Notes: generated by a model not told the origin, from the sequence alone. A stretch of 64,000 nt of DNA from Actinomadura chibensis NBRC 106107 (GCF_001552135.1 NZ_BCQP01000035.1:1-64000), one strand, 5' to 3'; positions 8,105-17,613 are shown, counted from the first letter of the stretch. Program-made: numbers and translations.

Positions 8105-9460
8105 TCAGTCGCGGCCGCGGCACGCGGACGTCATCGCCTCCCAGCGCGCCAGTTTGACGCGCTCGCCCCGGTCGAGCGCGCGGGCGAGGGCGATCTCGGC
8201 GGCGTCCAGGTTCAGCCAGTCGTCGTAGGTGACGACGCGCAGGCCGCGCGATTCCAGCAGCTCCTCGATCGTGTGCTCGGGGGGCGTGCGCGTCCCGTCG
8301 GCGAGGACGTCCTCCAGCAGGTTGCGGACGGTCTCCGCCGCGTCCGACTTGTTTGTGCCGACGACCCCGGTCGGCCCTCGCTTGATCCATCCGGCGACGT
8401 ACTCGCCCGGGATCGGGGTTCCGTCCGGGCCGATGATCCGCCCGCCCGCGTTGGGGACGGTCGACGTCCGCTCGTCGAACGGGACGCCCTCCAGCGGCAC
8501 GCTCTGGTAGCCGACCGAGCGCAGCACCAGCCCGACGGGGAGCGTCTCGAACTCGCCGGTCCCGGTGACGCGGCCGGTCTCGTCCAGCCGGGTCCGCTCC
8601 AGCCGCAGGCCCTCGACCCGCTCCGTGCCGAGGATCTCGACCGGCGCCCGCCAGAACCGCACGTCGATCCGGCGCGGGCGGTCGGCGGGCGGCTCCGCCG
8701 TCCACGCGTTCAGCACCTTGACGTTGCCCCGGACGTGCCGGTCCTTCTCGGCGAGCTCGGCGCTGACCGGGTCGAGGTCCATGTCCCCCGGGCTGACGTG
8801 GATGCCCGCGTTCGGAAGCTCGCCCAGCTCGCGGGCCTCCTTGGTGGTGAACTTGGCCTGGGCGGGGCCGCGCCGTCCGATCATGTGGACGCGCTTCACG
8901 CGGCTGCGCGACAGCGCCTCGATGACCTGCTCGGGGACGTCGGTGGCGCGCAGCTCGTCGGCCGACTTGGCGAGGATGCGGACGACGTCCACGGCGACGT
9001 TCCCGACGCCGATCACCGCGACCTCCTCGACCGACAGGTCGAACGAGTGGTCGGCGGCGTCGGGGTGCCCGCAGTACCAGTTGACGAAGTCGGTGGCGGC
9101 GATGCTGCCCGGCAGCTCCTCGCCCGGAATGCGCATGTGCCGGTCGACCATCGCGCCGGTCGAGTAGATGACGGCGTCGTAGCAGCCGAGCAGGTCGGCG
9201 CGGCTGAGGTCGCGGCCGAGCTCGACGCAGCCGAAGAAGCGGACGGCCGGGTTCTCCAGCACCTTCTGCAGGTACCGGGCGATCGCCTTGATCGACGTGT
9301 GGTCGGGCGCGACGCCGTAGCGGACGAGGCCGTACGGCGAGGGCAATCGGTCGAACACGTCCACCCTGACGTCCCCGCCGGTCTGCTTGACGAGCGCCTC
9401 GGCCGCGTAGATCCCCGCGGGGCCGGACCCGATCACCGCGACGAGCACTGGAGAAGCCAT
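8105..9460 (-). CDS. fprA: Ferredoxin/flavodoxin-NADP+ reductase, FprA-like
   Basis: A 451-residue FAD enzyme of the adrenodoxin-reductase type, which passes electrons between NADPH and ferredoxin to serve P450s and other redox enzymes. The FAD motif G-S-G-P-A-G is at residues 11-16. It is followed by Y-G-L-V-R-Y-G-V-A-P-D-H, the NADPH motif G-V-G-N-V-A-V-D-V-V-R-I-L, I-G-R-R-G-P-A-Q-A-K-F-T and the C-terminal G-W-I-K-R-G-P-T-G-V-V-G-T-N. The order and spacing match Mycobacterium FprA. In-frame starts at 9478, 9469 and 9460 are possible; I choose 9460 because the FAD domain begins almost at once. No ferredoxin or P450 gene is adjacent. Confidence 0.9.
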   Translation of the reverse strand: MASPVLVAVIGSGPAGIYAAEALVKQTGGDVRVDVFDRLPSPYGLVRYGVAPDHTSIKAIARYLQKVLENPAVRFFGCVELGRDLSRADLLGCYDAVIYSTGAMVDRHMRIPGEELPGSIAATDFVNWYCGHPDAADHSFDLSVEEVAVIGVGNVAVDVVRILAKSADELRATDVPEQVIEALSRSRVKRVHMIGRRGPAQAKFTTKEARELGELPNAGIHVSPGDMDLDPVSAELAEKDRHVRGNVKVLNAWTAEPPADRPRRIDVRFWRAPVEILGTERVEGLRLERTRLDETGRVTGTGEFETLPVGLVLRSVGYQSVPLEGVPFDERTSTVPNAGGRIIGPDGTPIPGEYVAGWIKRGPTGVVGTNKSDAAETVRNLLEDVLADGTRTPPEHTIEELLESRGLRVVTYDDWLNLDAAEIALARALDRGERVKLARWEAMTSACRGRD

Positions 9461-9500
9461 GGCCGCCATTGTGCCCACCCGGCCGCCAAAAGGACACCGT

Positions 9501-9522
9501 GAGGCCCATCACGGCGGGCCTC
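9501..9522 (-). terminator. Terminator-like hairpin after the amino acid permease
   Basis: GAGGCCC and GGGCCTC form a perfect 7-bp stem with an 8-base loop, just past the stop of the permease gene on the minus strand. No U-run follows, which is usual in high-GC actinobacteria. Confidence 0.5.
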
Positions 9523-9529
9523 CGATATT

Positions 9530-11002
9530 TCACGGGTTTCGGACGGCGCCCACCCTGCTCCTCCGGTACCCGTACGCGGCGTAGACGACGACCCCGATGA
9601 CCAGCCACGCGGCGAACCGCAGCCACGTCTCCACCGGCAGGTTGATCATCACGAACAGGCAGCCCAGCACCGACAGGGCGGGGATGAGGGGCACCCACGG
9701 CGTGCGGAACGAGCGGGGCAGGTCCGGGCGCGTCCGGCGCAGGATCACCACGGCGACGGAGACGACGAGGAACGCGAACAGCGTGCCGATGTTGACCAGT
9801 TCGGCGAGCTTGGCGAGCGGGATGAACCCGGCGAGCACCGCGACGATCGTGCCCATCAGGATCGTCGAGCGGTAGGGCGTGCCGAAGCGCGGGTGGACGG
9901 CCGACAGCCAGGGCGGCATGAGGCCGTCGCGGCCCATCGCGAAGAAGATCCGGCTCTGCCCGAGCAGCAGGATCAGCACGACGGTGATGAGCCCGGCGAC
10001 CGCGCCGACGTCGATGATCGTGGCGAACGCCGGATGCCCGACCGCCTTGAACGCGTCCGCGAGCGGCGCCTCGGTGCTCAGGTCCTTGTAGTTCTGCATG
10101 CCCGCGACGACCGTCGACACCGCCGCGTACAGCACGGCCGTGATGACGAGGGAGCCGATGAGCCCGATCGGGATGTCGCGCTGCGGGCGGCGGGCCTCCT
10201 CGGCGGCCGTGGCGACGATGTCGAAGCCGATGTAGGCGAAGAAGACGATGGCGATGGCGGCGAAGATGCCGAGCCAGCCGAAGCTCGCCGGGGTGATGCC
10301 GAACAGCACCTGCATCAGCGGCGCGCCGAGCCCGCCCTCCGACGGCGTCGGCTTCGACGGCGGGATGAACGGGTGGTAGTTCGCGCCCTTGACGAAGAAC
10401 AGCCCGGCGACGATCACCAGCAGCACGACCGCGATCTTGATCGTCACGACGATGGCGTTGACCCGCGACGACACCTTGATGCCGAGGACGAGCAGCGCGG
10501 TCACGGCGACGACGAGCCCGATGGCGGGGACGTTGACGGTCCCGCCGTCGCCCGGCGGCGCGGCGATCGAGTCCGGGACGGTGATCCCGACGTCGTCCAG
10601 CAGCGAGGCGAAGTAGCCGGACCAGCCGACCGCGACGACGGCCGCGCCGAGCGCCATCTCCAGGATCAGGTCCCAGCCGATGATCCACGCCGGGAACTCG
10701 CCGAGCGTGGCGTAGGAGAACGTGTAGGCCGACCCGGCGACCGGGACCGTGGAGGCGAACTCGGCGTAGCAGAGCGCGGCGAGCCCGCACACCACGGCGG
10801 CGAAGATGAACGACAGCGCGACGGCGGGACCGGCCTTCTCCCGGGCGACCTGGCCGGTCAGGACGAAGATGCCGGTCCCGACGATGACCCCGACGCCGAA
10901 CACGGTGAGGTCCAGCGCCGACAGGGCGCGTCGGAGCCGGTGGCCCGGCTCCTCGGTGTCCCTGATCGACTGCTCGACCGTCTTCGTCCGGCGCAGGTCC
11001 AT
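9530..11002 (-). CDS. APC-family amino acid permease (cationic amino acid transporter type)
   Basis: A 490-residue membrane protein with about 12-14 hydrophobic segments. The N-terminal L-T-V-F-G-V-G-V-I-V-G-T-G-I-F carries the glycine-rich helix-1 motif of the amino acid-polyamine-organocation superfamily. The segments F-F-A-Y-I-G-F-D-I-V-A-T-A-A-E-E and P-x-R-D-I-P-I-G-L-I are typical of its CAT/YfnA branch. The ATG at 11002 is preceded by G-G-A-G-G-A-A. It lies downstream of the fadAB genes on the same strand, with a gap of about 60 bases, so read-through is possible but a functional link is not evident. Likely substrate class is amino acids; the specific one is unknown. Confidence 0.88.
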   Translation of the reverse strand: MDLRRTKTVEQSIRDTEEPGHRLRRALSALDLTVFGVGVIVGTGIFVLTGQVAREKAGPAVALSFIFAAVVCGLAALCYAEFASTVPVAGSAYTFSYATLGEFPAWIIGWDLILEMALGAAVVAVGWSGYFASLLDDVGITVPDSIAAPPGDGGTVNVPAIGLVVAVTALLVLGIKVSSRVNAIVVTIKIAVVLLVIVAGLFFVKGANYHPFIPPSKPTPSEGGLGAPLMQVLFGITPASFGWLGIFAAIAIVFFAYIGFDIVATAAEEARRPQRDIPIGLIGSLVITAVLYAAVSTVVAGMQNYKDLSTEAPLADAFKAVGHPAFATIIDVGAVAGLITVVLILLLGQSRIFFAMGRDGLMPPWLSAVHPRFGTPYRSTILMGTIVAVLAGFIPLAKLAELVNIGTLFAFLVVSVAVVILRRTRPDLPRSFRTPWVPLIPALSVLGCLFVMINLPVETWLRFAAWLVIGVVVYAAYGYRRSRVGAVRNP

Positions 11003-11063
11003 CGCGCTTCCTCCGGGTGTTGATCACAGGGGTGTGCCAGCCCTATGCCCGGCAGCGCGCGGC

Positions 11064-13163
11064 TTATGTGGCGGCTTGGACGGGAAGCGACGCCACCCCC
11101 GGCTCCAGGAACCGGCGGCCGGTGACCCGCTCGGAGACGCCGGACCTGTCCAGGTACGGGGTGATGCCGCCGAGGTGGAACGGCCAGCCCGCGCCGAGGA
11201 TCATGCAGAGGTCGACGTCCTCCGGGGCGGCGACGACGCCCTCGTCCAGCATCACCCGGATCTCGTCGGCGAGCGCCGCGAGCGCCCGGTCGAGCACCCG
11301 CTCCTCGGTGGACGGGCTCGTCCCGCCGCCGAAGATCTCGACGGCCTCCGGGTCGAGGGAGAAGTCCGGCAGGTAGACGCCGGACTTGCCGGCCGCGACG
11401 AGCTTGCCGAGGTTGTCCGACAGCGGGAACCGGTCCGGGAACGCGGCGTGCAGGGTCTCGTTGACGTGCAGCGCGATCGCCGGGCCGACGAGCCCCATCA
11501 GCACGAACGGCGGCATCGGCAGGCCGAGCGGCTGCGCGGCCCGCTCGGCCACGTCGATCGGCGTGCCCTCGTCCACGGCCTGGACGATCTCCGCCAGCAG
11601 CCGCAGCAGCACGCGGTTCACCACGAACGCCGGGGCGTCCTTGACCAGCACGCACGACTTCTTCAGCGCCTTGCCGGTCGCGAACGCGGTGGCGAGCGCC
11701 GCGTCGTCGGTCCACTCGCCCCGGACGATCTCCAGCAGCGGCAGCACCGCGACCGGGTTGAAGAAGTGGAACCCGACGACCCGCTCCGGCCGCCGCAGCC
11801 CGTCCGCCATCTCCGAGACCGACAGCGACGAGGTGTTCGTCGCGAGGACGCACTCGTCCGAGACGTGCTCCTCCAGTTCGGCGAACACCTTCCGCTTGAC
11901 CGACATCTCCTCGAAGACCGCCTCGATGACGAAGTCGGCGTCGGCGAAGGCGTCCTTGGTCAGCGAGCCGGTGATCAGCGCCTTGAGGCGGCCCGCCTGG
12001 TCGGGGGAGAGGCGCCCCTTGGCCTGCAGCTTGTCGATCTCGGCGTGCGCGTGGCCGACGCCCTTGTCCAGACGCTCCTGGTCGAGGTCGGTCAGCACGA
12101 CCGGGACTTCGAGGCGGCGCGCGAACAGCAGCGCGAGCTGCGAGGCCATCAGGCCCGCGCCGACGACGCCGACCTTCGTCACCGGCCGGGCGAGCGCCTT
12201 GTCGGGCGCCCCGGCGGGACGCTTCGCGCGCTTCTGCGTCAGGTCGAACGCGTACAGCCCGGCGCGCAGCTCGTCGCTCATGATCAGGTCGGCGAGCGCC
12301 TCGTCCTCCGCGGCGAAGCCCTCGTCGCGGGTGCGGTCCTTGGCGGCGGCGACCAGGTCGAGCGCCCGCGTGTAGGACGGCGCCGCCCCGTGCAGCTTGG
12401 CGTCGACGTTCCAGCGGGCCATCGCGACGGCGTCGTCCCACGCCTTGCCCGTGTCGACCTCCGCCCGGCGGACGGTGATCTCGCCGTTCAGGACGCGGGC
12501 CGTCCAGGCGAGGGACTCCTCCAGGAAGTCCGCGGAGTCGAAGACCGCGTCGGCGATGCCCAGCTCGTACGCCTGCGCGCCCTTCAGCATCCGGTTCTGC
12601 GCGAGCGGGTTCTCGATGACGACCTTGAGCGCCTTCTCCGCGCCGATCAGGCGGGGCAGCAGGTACGTCCCGCCCCAGCCGGGCACGAGGCCGAGGAACG
12701 CCTCCGGCAGCGCGAACGCGGGCACGCCGGACGAGATCGTCCGGTAGGTGCAGTGCAGGCCGAGCTCGACGCCGCCGCCCATCGCCGCGCCGTTGTAGTA
12801 GGCGAACGACGGGACCTCCAGCTCGCCGAGCCGCCGGAACACGTCGTGGCCGAGCCTGCCGATGGCCGCCGCGTCCGCCCGCCGCCGGATCAGCGGGACG
12901 CCCTTGAGGTCCGCGCCGACCGCGAAGACGAACGGCTTGCCGGTGACGCCGACCGCCGCGAGGTCGTCGCGCGCCGCGACGGCGTCGAGGGCGGCGCCCA
13001 GCTCGGCGAGGCCGTTCGGCCCGAACGTGTTCGGCTTGGTGTGGTCGTGGCCGTTGTCGAGCGTGATCAGCGCGAGGGTGCCCGCGCCGCCGGGCAGCGT
13101 CACGTCCCGCACGTGGGCGTGGGTGACGACCTCGTCGCTGAAGAGTTCCCCGAGCCCGCTCAT
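11064..13163 (-). CDS. fadB: Fatty-acid oxidation multifunctional protein: enoyl-CoA hydratase / 3-hydroxyacyl-CoA dehydrogenase
   Basis: A 699-residue cytoplasmic beta-oxidation enzyme. The N-terminal crotonase domain has the oxyanion-hole sequences F-A-V-G-A-D-L-K-G and N-G-A-A-M-G-G-G-V-E-L-G, with the catalytic-type Glu in P-E-A-F-L-G-L-V-P-G-W-G-G-T. The middle NAD-binding domain starts at V-G-V-V-G-A-G-L-M-A-S (about residue 350) and is followed by N-T-S-S-L-S-V and F-H-F-F-N-P-V, standard for 3-hydroxyacyl-CoA dehydrogenases. The C-terminal part holds the HAD dimerisation domain. Its ATG overlaps the stop of fadA by four bases. The helix-1 loop reads G-A-G-L-M-A rather than the usual G-x-G-x-M-G, a small deviation. 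Confidence 0.93.
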   Translation of the reverse strand: MSGLGELFSDEVVTHAHVRDVTLPGGAGTLALITLDNGHDHTKPNTFGPNGLAELGAALDAVAARDDLAAVGVTGKPFVFAVGADLKGVPLIRRRADAAAIGRLGHDVFRRLGELEVPSFAYYNGAAMGGGVELGLHCTYRTISSGVPAFALPEAFLGLVPGWGGTYLLPRLIGAEKALKVVIENPLAQNRMLKGAQAYELGIADAVFDSADFLEESLAWTARVLNGEITVRRAEVDTGKAWDDAVAMARWNVDAKLHGAAPSYTRALDLVAAAKDRTRDEGFAAEDEALADLIMSDELRAGLYAFDLTQKRAKRPAGAPDKALARPVTKVGVVGAGLMASQLALLFARRLEVPVVLTDLDQERLDKGVGHAHAEIDKLQAKGRLSPDQAGRLKALITGSLTKDAFADADFVIEAVFEEMSVKRKVFAELEEHVSDECVLATNTSSLSVSEMADGLRRPERVVGFHFFNPVAVLPLLEIVRGEWTDDAALATAFATGKALKKSCVLVKDAPAFVVNRVLLRLLAEIVQAVDEGTPIDVAERAAQPLGLPMPPFVLMGLVGPAIALHVNETLHAAFPDRFPLSDNLGKLVAAGKSGVYLPDFSLDPEAVEIFGGGTSPSTEERVLDRALAALADEIRVMLDEGVVAAPEDVDLCMILGAGWPFHLGGITPYLDRSGVSERVTGRRFLEPGVASLPVQAAT

Positions 13164-14362
13164 TTGGTGCCTTCCCATCCAACGTTCTCCCAGAGAACCG
13201 TCCCGCCCATGCCCATTCCCACGCACATCGTGGTCAGTCCGTACCGGACGTCCCGCCGTTCCTCGAACTGCCGGGCGAGCTGGTTCATCAGCCGGACCCC
13301 GGACGAGGCGAGCGGATGCCCGACGGCGATCGCGCCGCCCCACGGGTTCACCCGCGCGTCGTCGTCGGCGATCTTGAAGTGCGCGAGGAACGCGAGCACC
13401 TGCACGGCGAACGCCTCGTTGATCTCGATGAGGCCGATGTCGTCCATGGTCAGCGCGTTGCGGGCGAGGAGCCGCTCGGTGGCCGGGACGGGCCCGACGC
13501 CCATCACCTCCGGCTCCACCCCGGCGAACGAGAAGTCGACCAGGCGCATGCGAGCGGTGAGGCCCAGCTCGGCGGCGACGTCCTCGGCGGCGAGCAGGCA
13601 GGCGGTCGCGCCGTCGTTCAGCCCGGCGGCGTTCCCCGGCGTGACCCTGCCGTGCGGACGGAACGGCGTCCGCAGGCGGGCGAGGTCGTCCATCGTGGTG
13701 CCGGGACGGGGCGGCTCGTCCTCGGTGGCGAGGCCCCACCCCTTCTCGGCGGAGCGGACCGCGGTCGGAACCAGGTCGGGCTGGATCTTCCCGGCCGCGT
13801 ACGCGGCGGCGACCTTCTGCTGGCTGCGCAGGGCGTAGGCGTCCGCGCGCTCCTTGGTGATCTCGGGGAACCGGTCGTGCAGGTTCTCCGCCGTCGACCC
13901 CATCACGAGGGCCGACGGGTCGACGAGCTTGTCGGCGAGGAACCGCGGGTTCGGGTCGACGCCCTCGCCCATCGGGTGGCGTCCCATGTGCTCGACGCCG
14001 CCCGCGATGGCGACGTCGTAGGACCCGAACGAGATCCCCGCGCCGGATGTGGTCACGGCGGTCATCGCGCCCGCGCACATCCGGTCGATGGCGTAGCCGG
14101 GGACGGTCTTCGGCAGCCCGGCCAGCACGGCGGCGGACCGCCCGATGGTGAGGCCCTGGTCGCCGGTCTGGGTGGTGGCGGCGATCGCGACCTCGTCCAC
14201 CCGCGCGGGCGGGAGTGACGGGTTGCGGCGCAGCAGCTCGCGGATGGCGCGGACGACCATGTCGTCGGCGCGGGTCTCCGCGTACAGGCCCTTCGGGCCC
14301 GCCTTGCCGAACGGCGTGCGGACGCCGTCGACGAACACGACGTCGCGTGCGGTGCGTGGCAC
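13160..14362 (-). CDS. fadA: Acetyl-CoA C-acyltransferase (thiolase)
   Basis: A 400-residue thiolase catalysing the last step of beta-oxidation, release of acetyl-CoA from 3-ketoacyl-CoA. The acyl-accepting Cys is in D-R-M-C-A-G-A-M-T-A-V (about residue 95). The catalytic His is in G-G-A-I-A-V-G-H-P-L-A-S-S-G, and the second Cys is in M-C-V-G-M-G-M-G. N-E-A-F-A matches the family. The GTG start at 14362 is preceded by G-G-G-A-G-G-A. It is the first gene of the fadA-fadB pair; the overlap suggests the two enzymes are made in equal amounts, as expected for a trifunctional complex. The divergent region upstream contains two palindromes. Confidence 0.93.
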   Translation of the reverse strand: MPRTARDVVFVDGVRTPFGKAGPKGLYAETRADDMVVRAIRELLRRNPSLPPARVDEVAIAATTQTGDQGLTIGRSAAVLAGLPKTVPGYAIDRMCAGAMTAVTTSGAGISFGSYDVAIAGGVEHMGRHPMGEGVDPNPRFLADKLVDPSALVMGSTAENLHDRFPEITKERADAYALRSQQKVAAAYAAGKIQPDLVPTAVRSAEKGWGLATEDEPPRPGTTMDDLARLRTPFRPHGRVTPGNAAGLNDGATACLLAAEDVAAELGLTARMRLVDFSFAGVEPEVMGVGPVPATERLLARNALTMDDIGLIEINEAFAVQVLAFLAHFKIADDDARVNPWGGAIAVGHPLASSGVRLMNQLARQFEERRDVRYGLTTMCVGMGMGGTVLWENVGWEGTK

Positions 14363-14411
14363 GGTTCGTCCTCCCTGCGGATGGGGTCCGGCGGCGCCGC
14401 CGGGCCTTTGC

Positions 14412-14446
14412 TACCAGTCGGTAACCATTCATACTACTCGTCAGTA
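14412..14446. promoter_or_regulatory. Two TetR-like palindromes between fadA and the acyl-CoA synthetase gene
   Basis: TACCAGTCGGTA (14412-14423) and TACTCGTCAGTA (14435-14446) share the plan TAC-y-NNNN-r-GTA, with perfect 4-base arms and centres 23 bases apart, about two helical turns. Each is followed by AC. Paired short palindromes of this form are typical operators of TetR regulators in actinobacterial fatty-acid genes. No regulator gene is nearby, so the identity of the binder is inference. Confidence 0.5.
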
Positions 14447-14545
14447 ACCACTGACGCCGGTCCGCCCGTCCGGAGCGGCCCCGACCGGTCTTGTTCCGCA
14501 GGTGGCGGCTGGGTAACGTGGCCGGATATCACCGAGGAGGGCGCG

Positions 14546-16372
14546 GTGACGCACGCGAGGCCCGCGTACCGGCCGGGGATGCGCCGGCGGATCGGGCATA
14601 TCCGCGATCTGACCGCCCTCCTACTCCGCACCGGGCTGCCGTTCGCGGGCGGCCCGCGCCGCGCCGGGCGCCAGCTCCGCATGTTGCGCCGCTGGGGCAC
14701 CACGCTCGCCGGGCTCGTCGCGGGCGCCGCCGCGCGCTCCCCGTCCCGGACCGCGCTGATCGACGACGACGGCGCCCTCACCTTCGCCGAGCTGGACGAG
14801 CGCGCCGCGCGGCTCGCCGCCGGGCTGCCGCTGCGCGGCCCGCGCCCGCGCGTCGGCGTGCTCTGCCGCAACCACCGGGGCATGGTGCTGACGCTCGTCG
14901 CGTGCAGCCGGCGCGGCGCGGAGGTCGTCCTGCTCAACACCGGCGCCGGGGCGGGCTGGACGCGCGCCGTGCTCGGCGAGCTGCGGCCCACGCTGATCGT
15001 CGCGGACGCCGAGTTCGCGCCGCTGCTCGCCGACATGCCGATCGCGCTCCGCCGGACGGTGCTGTGGGCCGACCGCCGTCCCGGCCCCGATCCCGCCCCG
15101 CTGTCCGCGCCCGTTCCGCTCGCGGCGCTGCCGCCGCTGCCGCTGGCGCCGCCCCGGCCTCGGCCCGCGCCGGAGCCGGGCCGTCCGGTGCGCGGACGGA
15201 GCCTGGACGAGGTCATCCGCGCCGTCCCGGAGTCGGAGGCCGTGGCGGCGCCGCCGCAGATCCAGAGCCGGACGATCATGCTCAGCTCGGGCACCACCGG
15301 ACGTCCGAAGGGCGCCCGCCGCCCGCCCCGCCCCGGGCTGTGGCCGCTCGCGTCGATGACGTCCCGGATCCCGCTGCGCGCCCGGCAGACGATGGTCGTC
15401 GAGGCGCCGCTGTTCCACACCTGGGGCTACGCCGCCCTGCAGATGGCGTGGGCGCTGCGCGCCCCGGTCGTGCTGCACCGCCGGTTCGACCCCGAGCAGA
15501 CGCTGCGCACCGTCGCCTCCCACCGGGACGTGGCCGTGTTCGCCGTGCCGGTCATGCTGCAGCGCGTCCTCGACCTCGACCCGGAGGTCCGCGCCCGGCA
15601 CGACACGTCCACGCTGCGGATCGCGGCGGTCAGCGGCGCCGCGCTGCCCGGCGACCTCGCCACCCGGTTCATGGACGAGTTCGGCGACCGCCTCTACAAC
15701 GTCTACGGGTCGACCGAGGCATCGTGGGTGTCCATCGCCACCCCGCGCGACCTGCGGCTCGACCCGCGCACCGCCGGACGCCCGCCGCGCAACACCGCGC
15801 TCGCCATCCGCGACGCGGGCGGCCGCCGGGTCGGCCGCTCCACCATCGGGCAGATCTACGTCGCGAACGAGCTGCTGTTCGAGGGGTACACGGGCGGCGA
15901 GCCGATGGAGGTCCGCGACGGGATGCTCGCCACCGGCGACCTCGGCCATATCGACCACCGGGGCCTGCTGTTCGTCGACGGGCGCCGCGACGGCATCGTC
16001 GTGTCGGGCGGGGAGAACATCGTCCCGCGCGACGTGGAGGACGCGCTGCTCCGCCTCCCCGAGGTCCACGAGGTCGCGGTCGTCGGGGTGCCGGACGAGG
16101 ACTGGGGGCAGCGGCTCGCCGCGTACGTCGTCCTGCGGCCCGGCGCCCGGCTGGACGCCGACGCCGTGCGCGCGTACGTGCACGCCCAGGTCGCCCGGTA
16201 CGCGGCCCCGCGCGACGTCCACTTCATCGCCGAGCTGCCGCGCAACGCCACCGGCAAGGTTGTGCACCGCTGGCTCGCCGCGCGCCCCGGCCAGACCGTG
16301 CCGGAGGGCAGCGTCCGCTGGCCGCCGCCCCGGGACTCGGCCCACTCCCTCGACGCGGAGCAGGCCGGCTAG
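14546..16372 (+). CDS. AMP-dependent acyl-CoA synthetase/ligase
   Basis: A 608-residue ANL-superfamily enzyme that activates a carboxylic acid with ATP and couples it to CoA. The phosphate loop is T-I-M-L-S-S-G-T-T-G-R-P-K-G. Y-N-V-Y-G-S-T-E-A-S, T-G-D-L-G-H-I-D, G-R-R-D-G-I-V-V-S-G-G-E-N and the C-terminal catalytic Lys in R-N-A-T-G-K-V-V-H are all present. The GTG at 14546 has GAGGAGG five bases upstream; earlier in-frame codons are unlike the family. It is divergent from fadAB and shares the palindrome-containing region, which suggests it supplies acyl-CoA to them. A Pro-rich insert at about residues 195-225 is unusual. It overlaps the convergent kinase gene by four bases. Confidence 0.88.
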   Translation: MTHARPAYRPGMRRRIGHIRDLTALLLRTGLPFAGGPRRAGRQLRMLRRWGTTLAGLVAGAAARSPSRTALIDDDGALTFAELDERAARLAAGLPLRGPRPRVGVLCRNHRGMVLTLVACSRRGAEVVLLNTGAGAGWTRAVLGELRPTLIVADAEFAPLLADMPIALRRTVLWADRRPGPDPAPLSAPVPLAALPPLPLAPPRPRPAPEPGRPVRGRSLDEVIRAVPESEAVAAPPQIQSRTIMLSSGTTGRPKGARRPPRPGLWPLASMTSRIPLRARQTMVVEAPLFHTWGYAALQMAWALRAPVVLHRRFDPEQTLRTVASHRDVAVFAVPVMLQRVLDLDPEVRARHDTSTLRIAAVSGAALPGDLATRFMDEFGDRLYNVYGSTEASWVSIATPRDLRLDPRTAGRPPRNTALAIRDAGGRRVGRSTIGQIYVANELLFEGYTGGEPMEVRDGMLATGDLGHIDHRGLLFVDGRRDGIVVSGGENIVPRDVEDALLRLPEVHEVAVVGVPDEDWGQRLAAYVVLRPGARLDADAVRAYVHAQVARYAAPRDVHFIAELPRNATGKVVHRWLAARPGQTVPEGSVRWPPPRDSAHSLDAEQAG

Positions 16373-17613
16373 GTCGCGGCGACGGCGGTCAGGGCGGGTT
16401 CCGCCGACAGCGGCAGCAGGACGGTGATCGCCAGGCCGCCCTCCGGGCGCGGGACGGTCTCGATCGTCCCGCCGTGCACGTCCACCACCGCCCGGACGAT
16501 CGACAGGCCGAGGCCCGCCCCGTCCGCCGACCCCGTCCGCTCCCGGCCCGCCGCCCGTTCCCCGCGCGGGGGGCGGTCGGGGCGCAGCCGGCGGAACGGC
16601 TCGAAGATCGTCCCGATCTCGTAGCTCGGCACCGCCCGTCCGGTGTTGACGACCTGGAGGAACGCCGAGCCGTCCCGGACGCCGGTGCGCACCCAGACGC
16701 GGCCGTCCCGCACGTTGTGCTTCACCGCGTTCTCCAGCAGGTTCACGGCGCAGCGCTCCAGCAGGACGGGGTCGCCGCTCACCGTCGCGGGCGCGAGCCT
16801 CGCCTCGACGTCGACGGCCGCCTCGTCCGCCTGGCCGTCGAGGTGGTCCAGGGCGCTGCGGACCACGTCCGGCAGCGGCGTCGCGACCCGCGCGGCGAGG
16901 TCGCGCTCCGAGCGGGCCAGCGTCAGCAGCCCCTCGATCAGCCGCTCGTGCCGGGCCGTGTTGCCGAGCAGGACGTCCGCGAGCGCCTTCGTCTCCGGCG
17001 GGTTCTTCCGGCTGGCGAGCGCGACCTCAAGGACGGTCCGGTTGATGGTGAGCGGCGTGCGCAGCTCGTGCGAGGCGTTCGCGACGAACCGGCGCTGGGC
17101 GTCGAACGCGCGGTTCAGCCGGTCCAGCATCCGGTTGAACGTGTCGGCGAGGTCCTTGATCTCGTCCTGCGGGCCGTCCAGGACGATCCGCTCGTGCAGG
17201 TTGCTCTCCGACAGCCGCCGCGCCGTCGCCGTGACCGTGTGCAGCGGGCGCAGCATCCGCCCCGCCACCACGTACCCGATCACCACGGCGAGGACGCCGA
17301 GGACCAGCATCGTCACGAGGGAGCTCTGCAGGAGCTGTTCGAGGACGTCGTGCTTCTGCTGGGTGAACTGGCGGTCGGCGTCCGCCTTCAGCGCCATCAG
17401 CTGGTCGACGTCGCCGTTCACGGCGAGGCTGCGCAGCCGCGTCACGGTCACCGGGGTGACCCGGTCGCTCATCGTGAACCGCTGGTCCATCGAGCGGACG
17501 GTCAGCAGGTACGTCACCCCGACCAGCACGGCCGACGTGACGAGGAACAGCGACCCGTACACGAGCGTCAGCCGCGTCCGCACGCTCAGCCGCGGCCTGC
17601 CCGGCCGCCTCAC
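16369..17613 (-). CDS. Two-component sensor histidine kinase
   Basis: A 414-residue membrane kinase. Two transmembrane segments (about residues 20-40 and 105-130) flank a short extracytoplasmic sensor of about 65 residues. A HAMP domain follows, then the H-box A-S-H-E-L-R-T-P-L with the phospho-acceptor His, the N-box N-L-L-E-N-A-V-K-H-N and the G-box G-A-G-L-G-L-S-I-V. The start is GTG at 17613, overlapping the response-regulator stop by four bases, so the pair is translationally coupled. Its TAG stop shares a CTAG tetranucleotide with the stop of the convergent synthetase gene. The signal is unknown; the small sensor suggests an envelope or ion cue, which is inference. Confidence 0.92.
   Translation of the reverse strand: MRRPGRPRLSVRTRLTLVYGSLFLVTSAVLVGVTYLLTVRSMDQRFTMSDRVTPVTVTRLRSLAVNGDVDQLMALKADADRQFTQQKHDVLEQLLQSSLVTMLVLGVLAVVIGYVVAGRMLRPLHTVTATARRLSESNLHERIVLDGPQDEIKDLADTFNRMLDRLNRAFDAQRRFVANASHELRTPLTINRTVLEVALASRKNPPETKALADVLLGNTARHERLIEGLLTLARSERDLAARVATPLPDVVRSALDHLDGQADEAAVDVEARLAPATVSGDPVLLERCAVNLLENAVKHNVRDGRVWVRTGVRDGSAFLQVVNTGRAVPSYEIGTIFEPFRRLRPDRPPRGERAAGRERTGSADGAGLGLSIVRAVVDVHGGTIETVPRPEGGLAITVLLPLSAEPALTAVAAT

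Noticed and set aside
10806..13838. A 1010-codon open frame on the plus strand
   Set aside because: Antisense to the amino acid permease, fadB and part of fadA, with no recognisable motif; a composition shadow.
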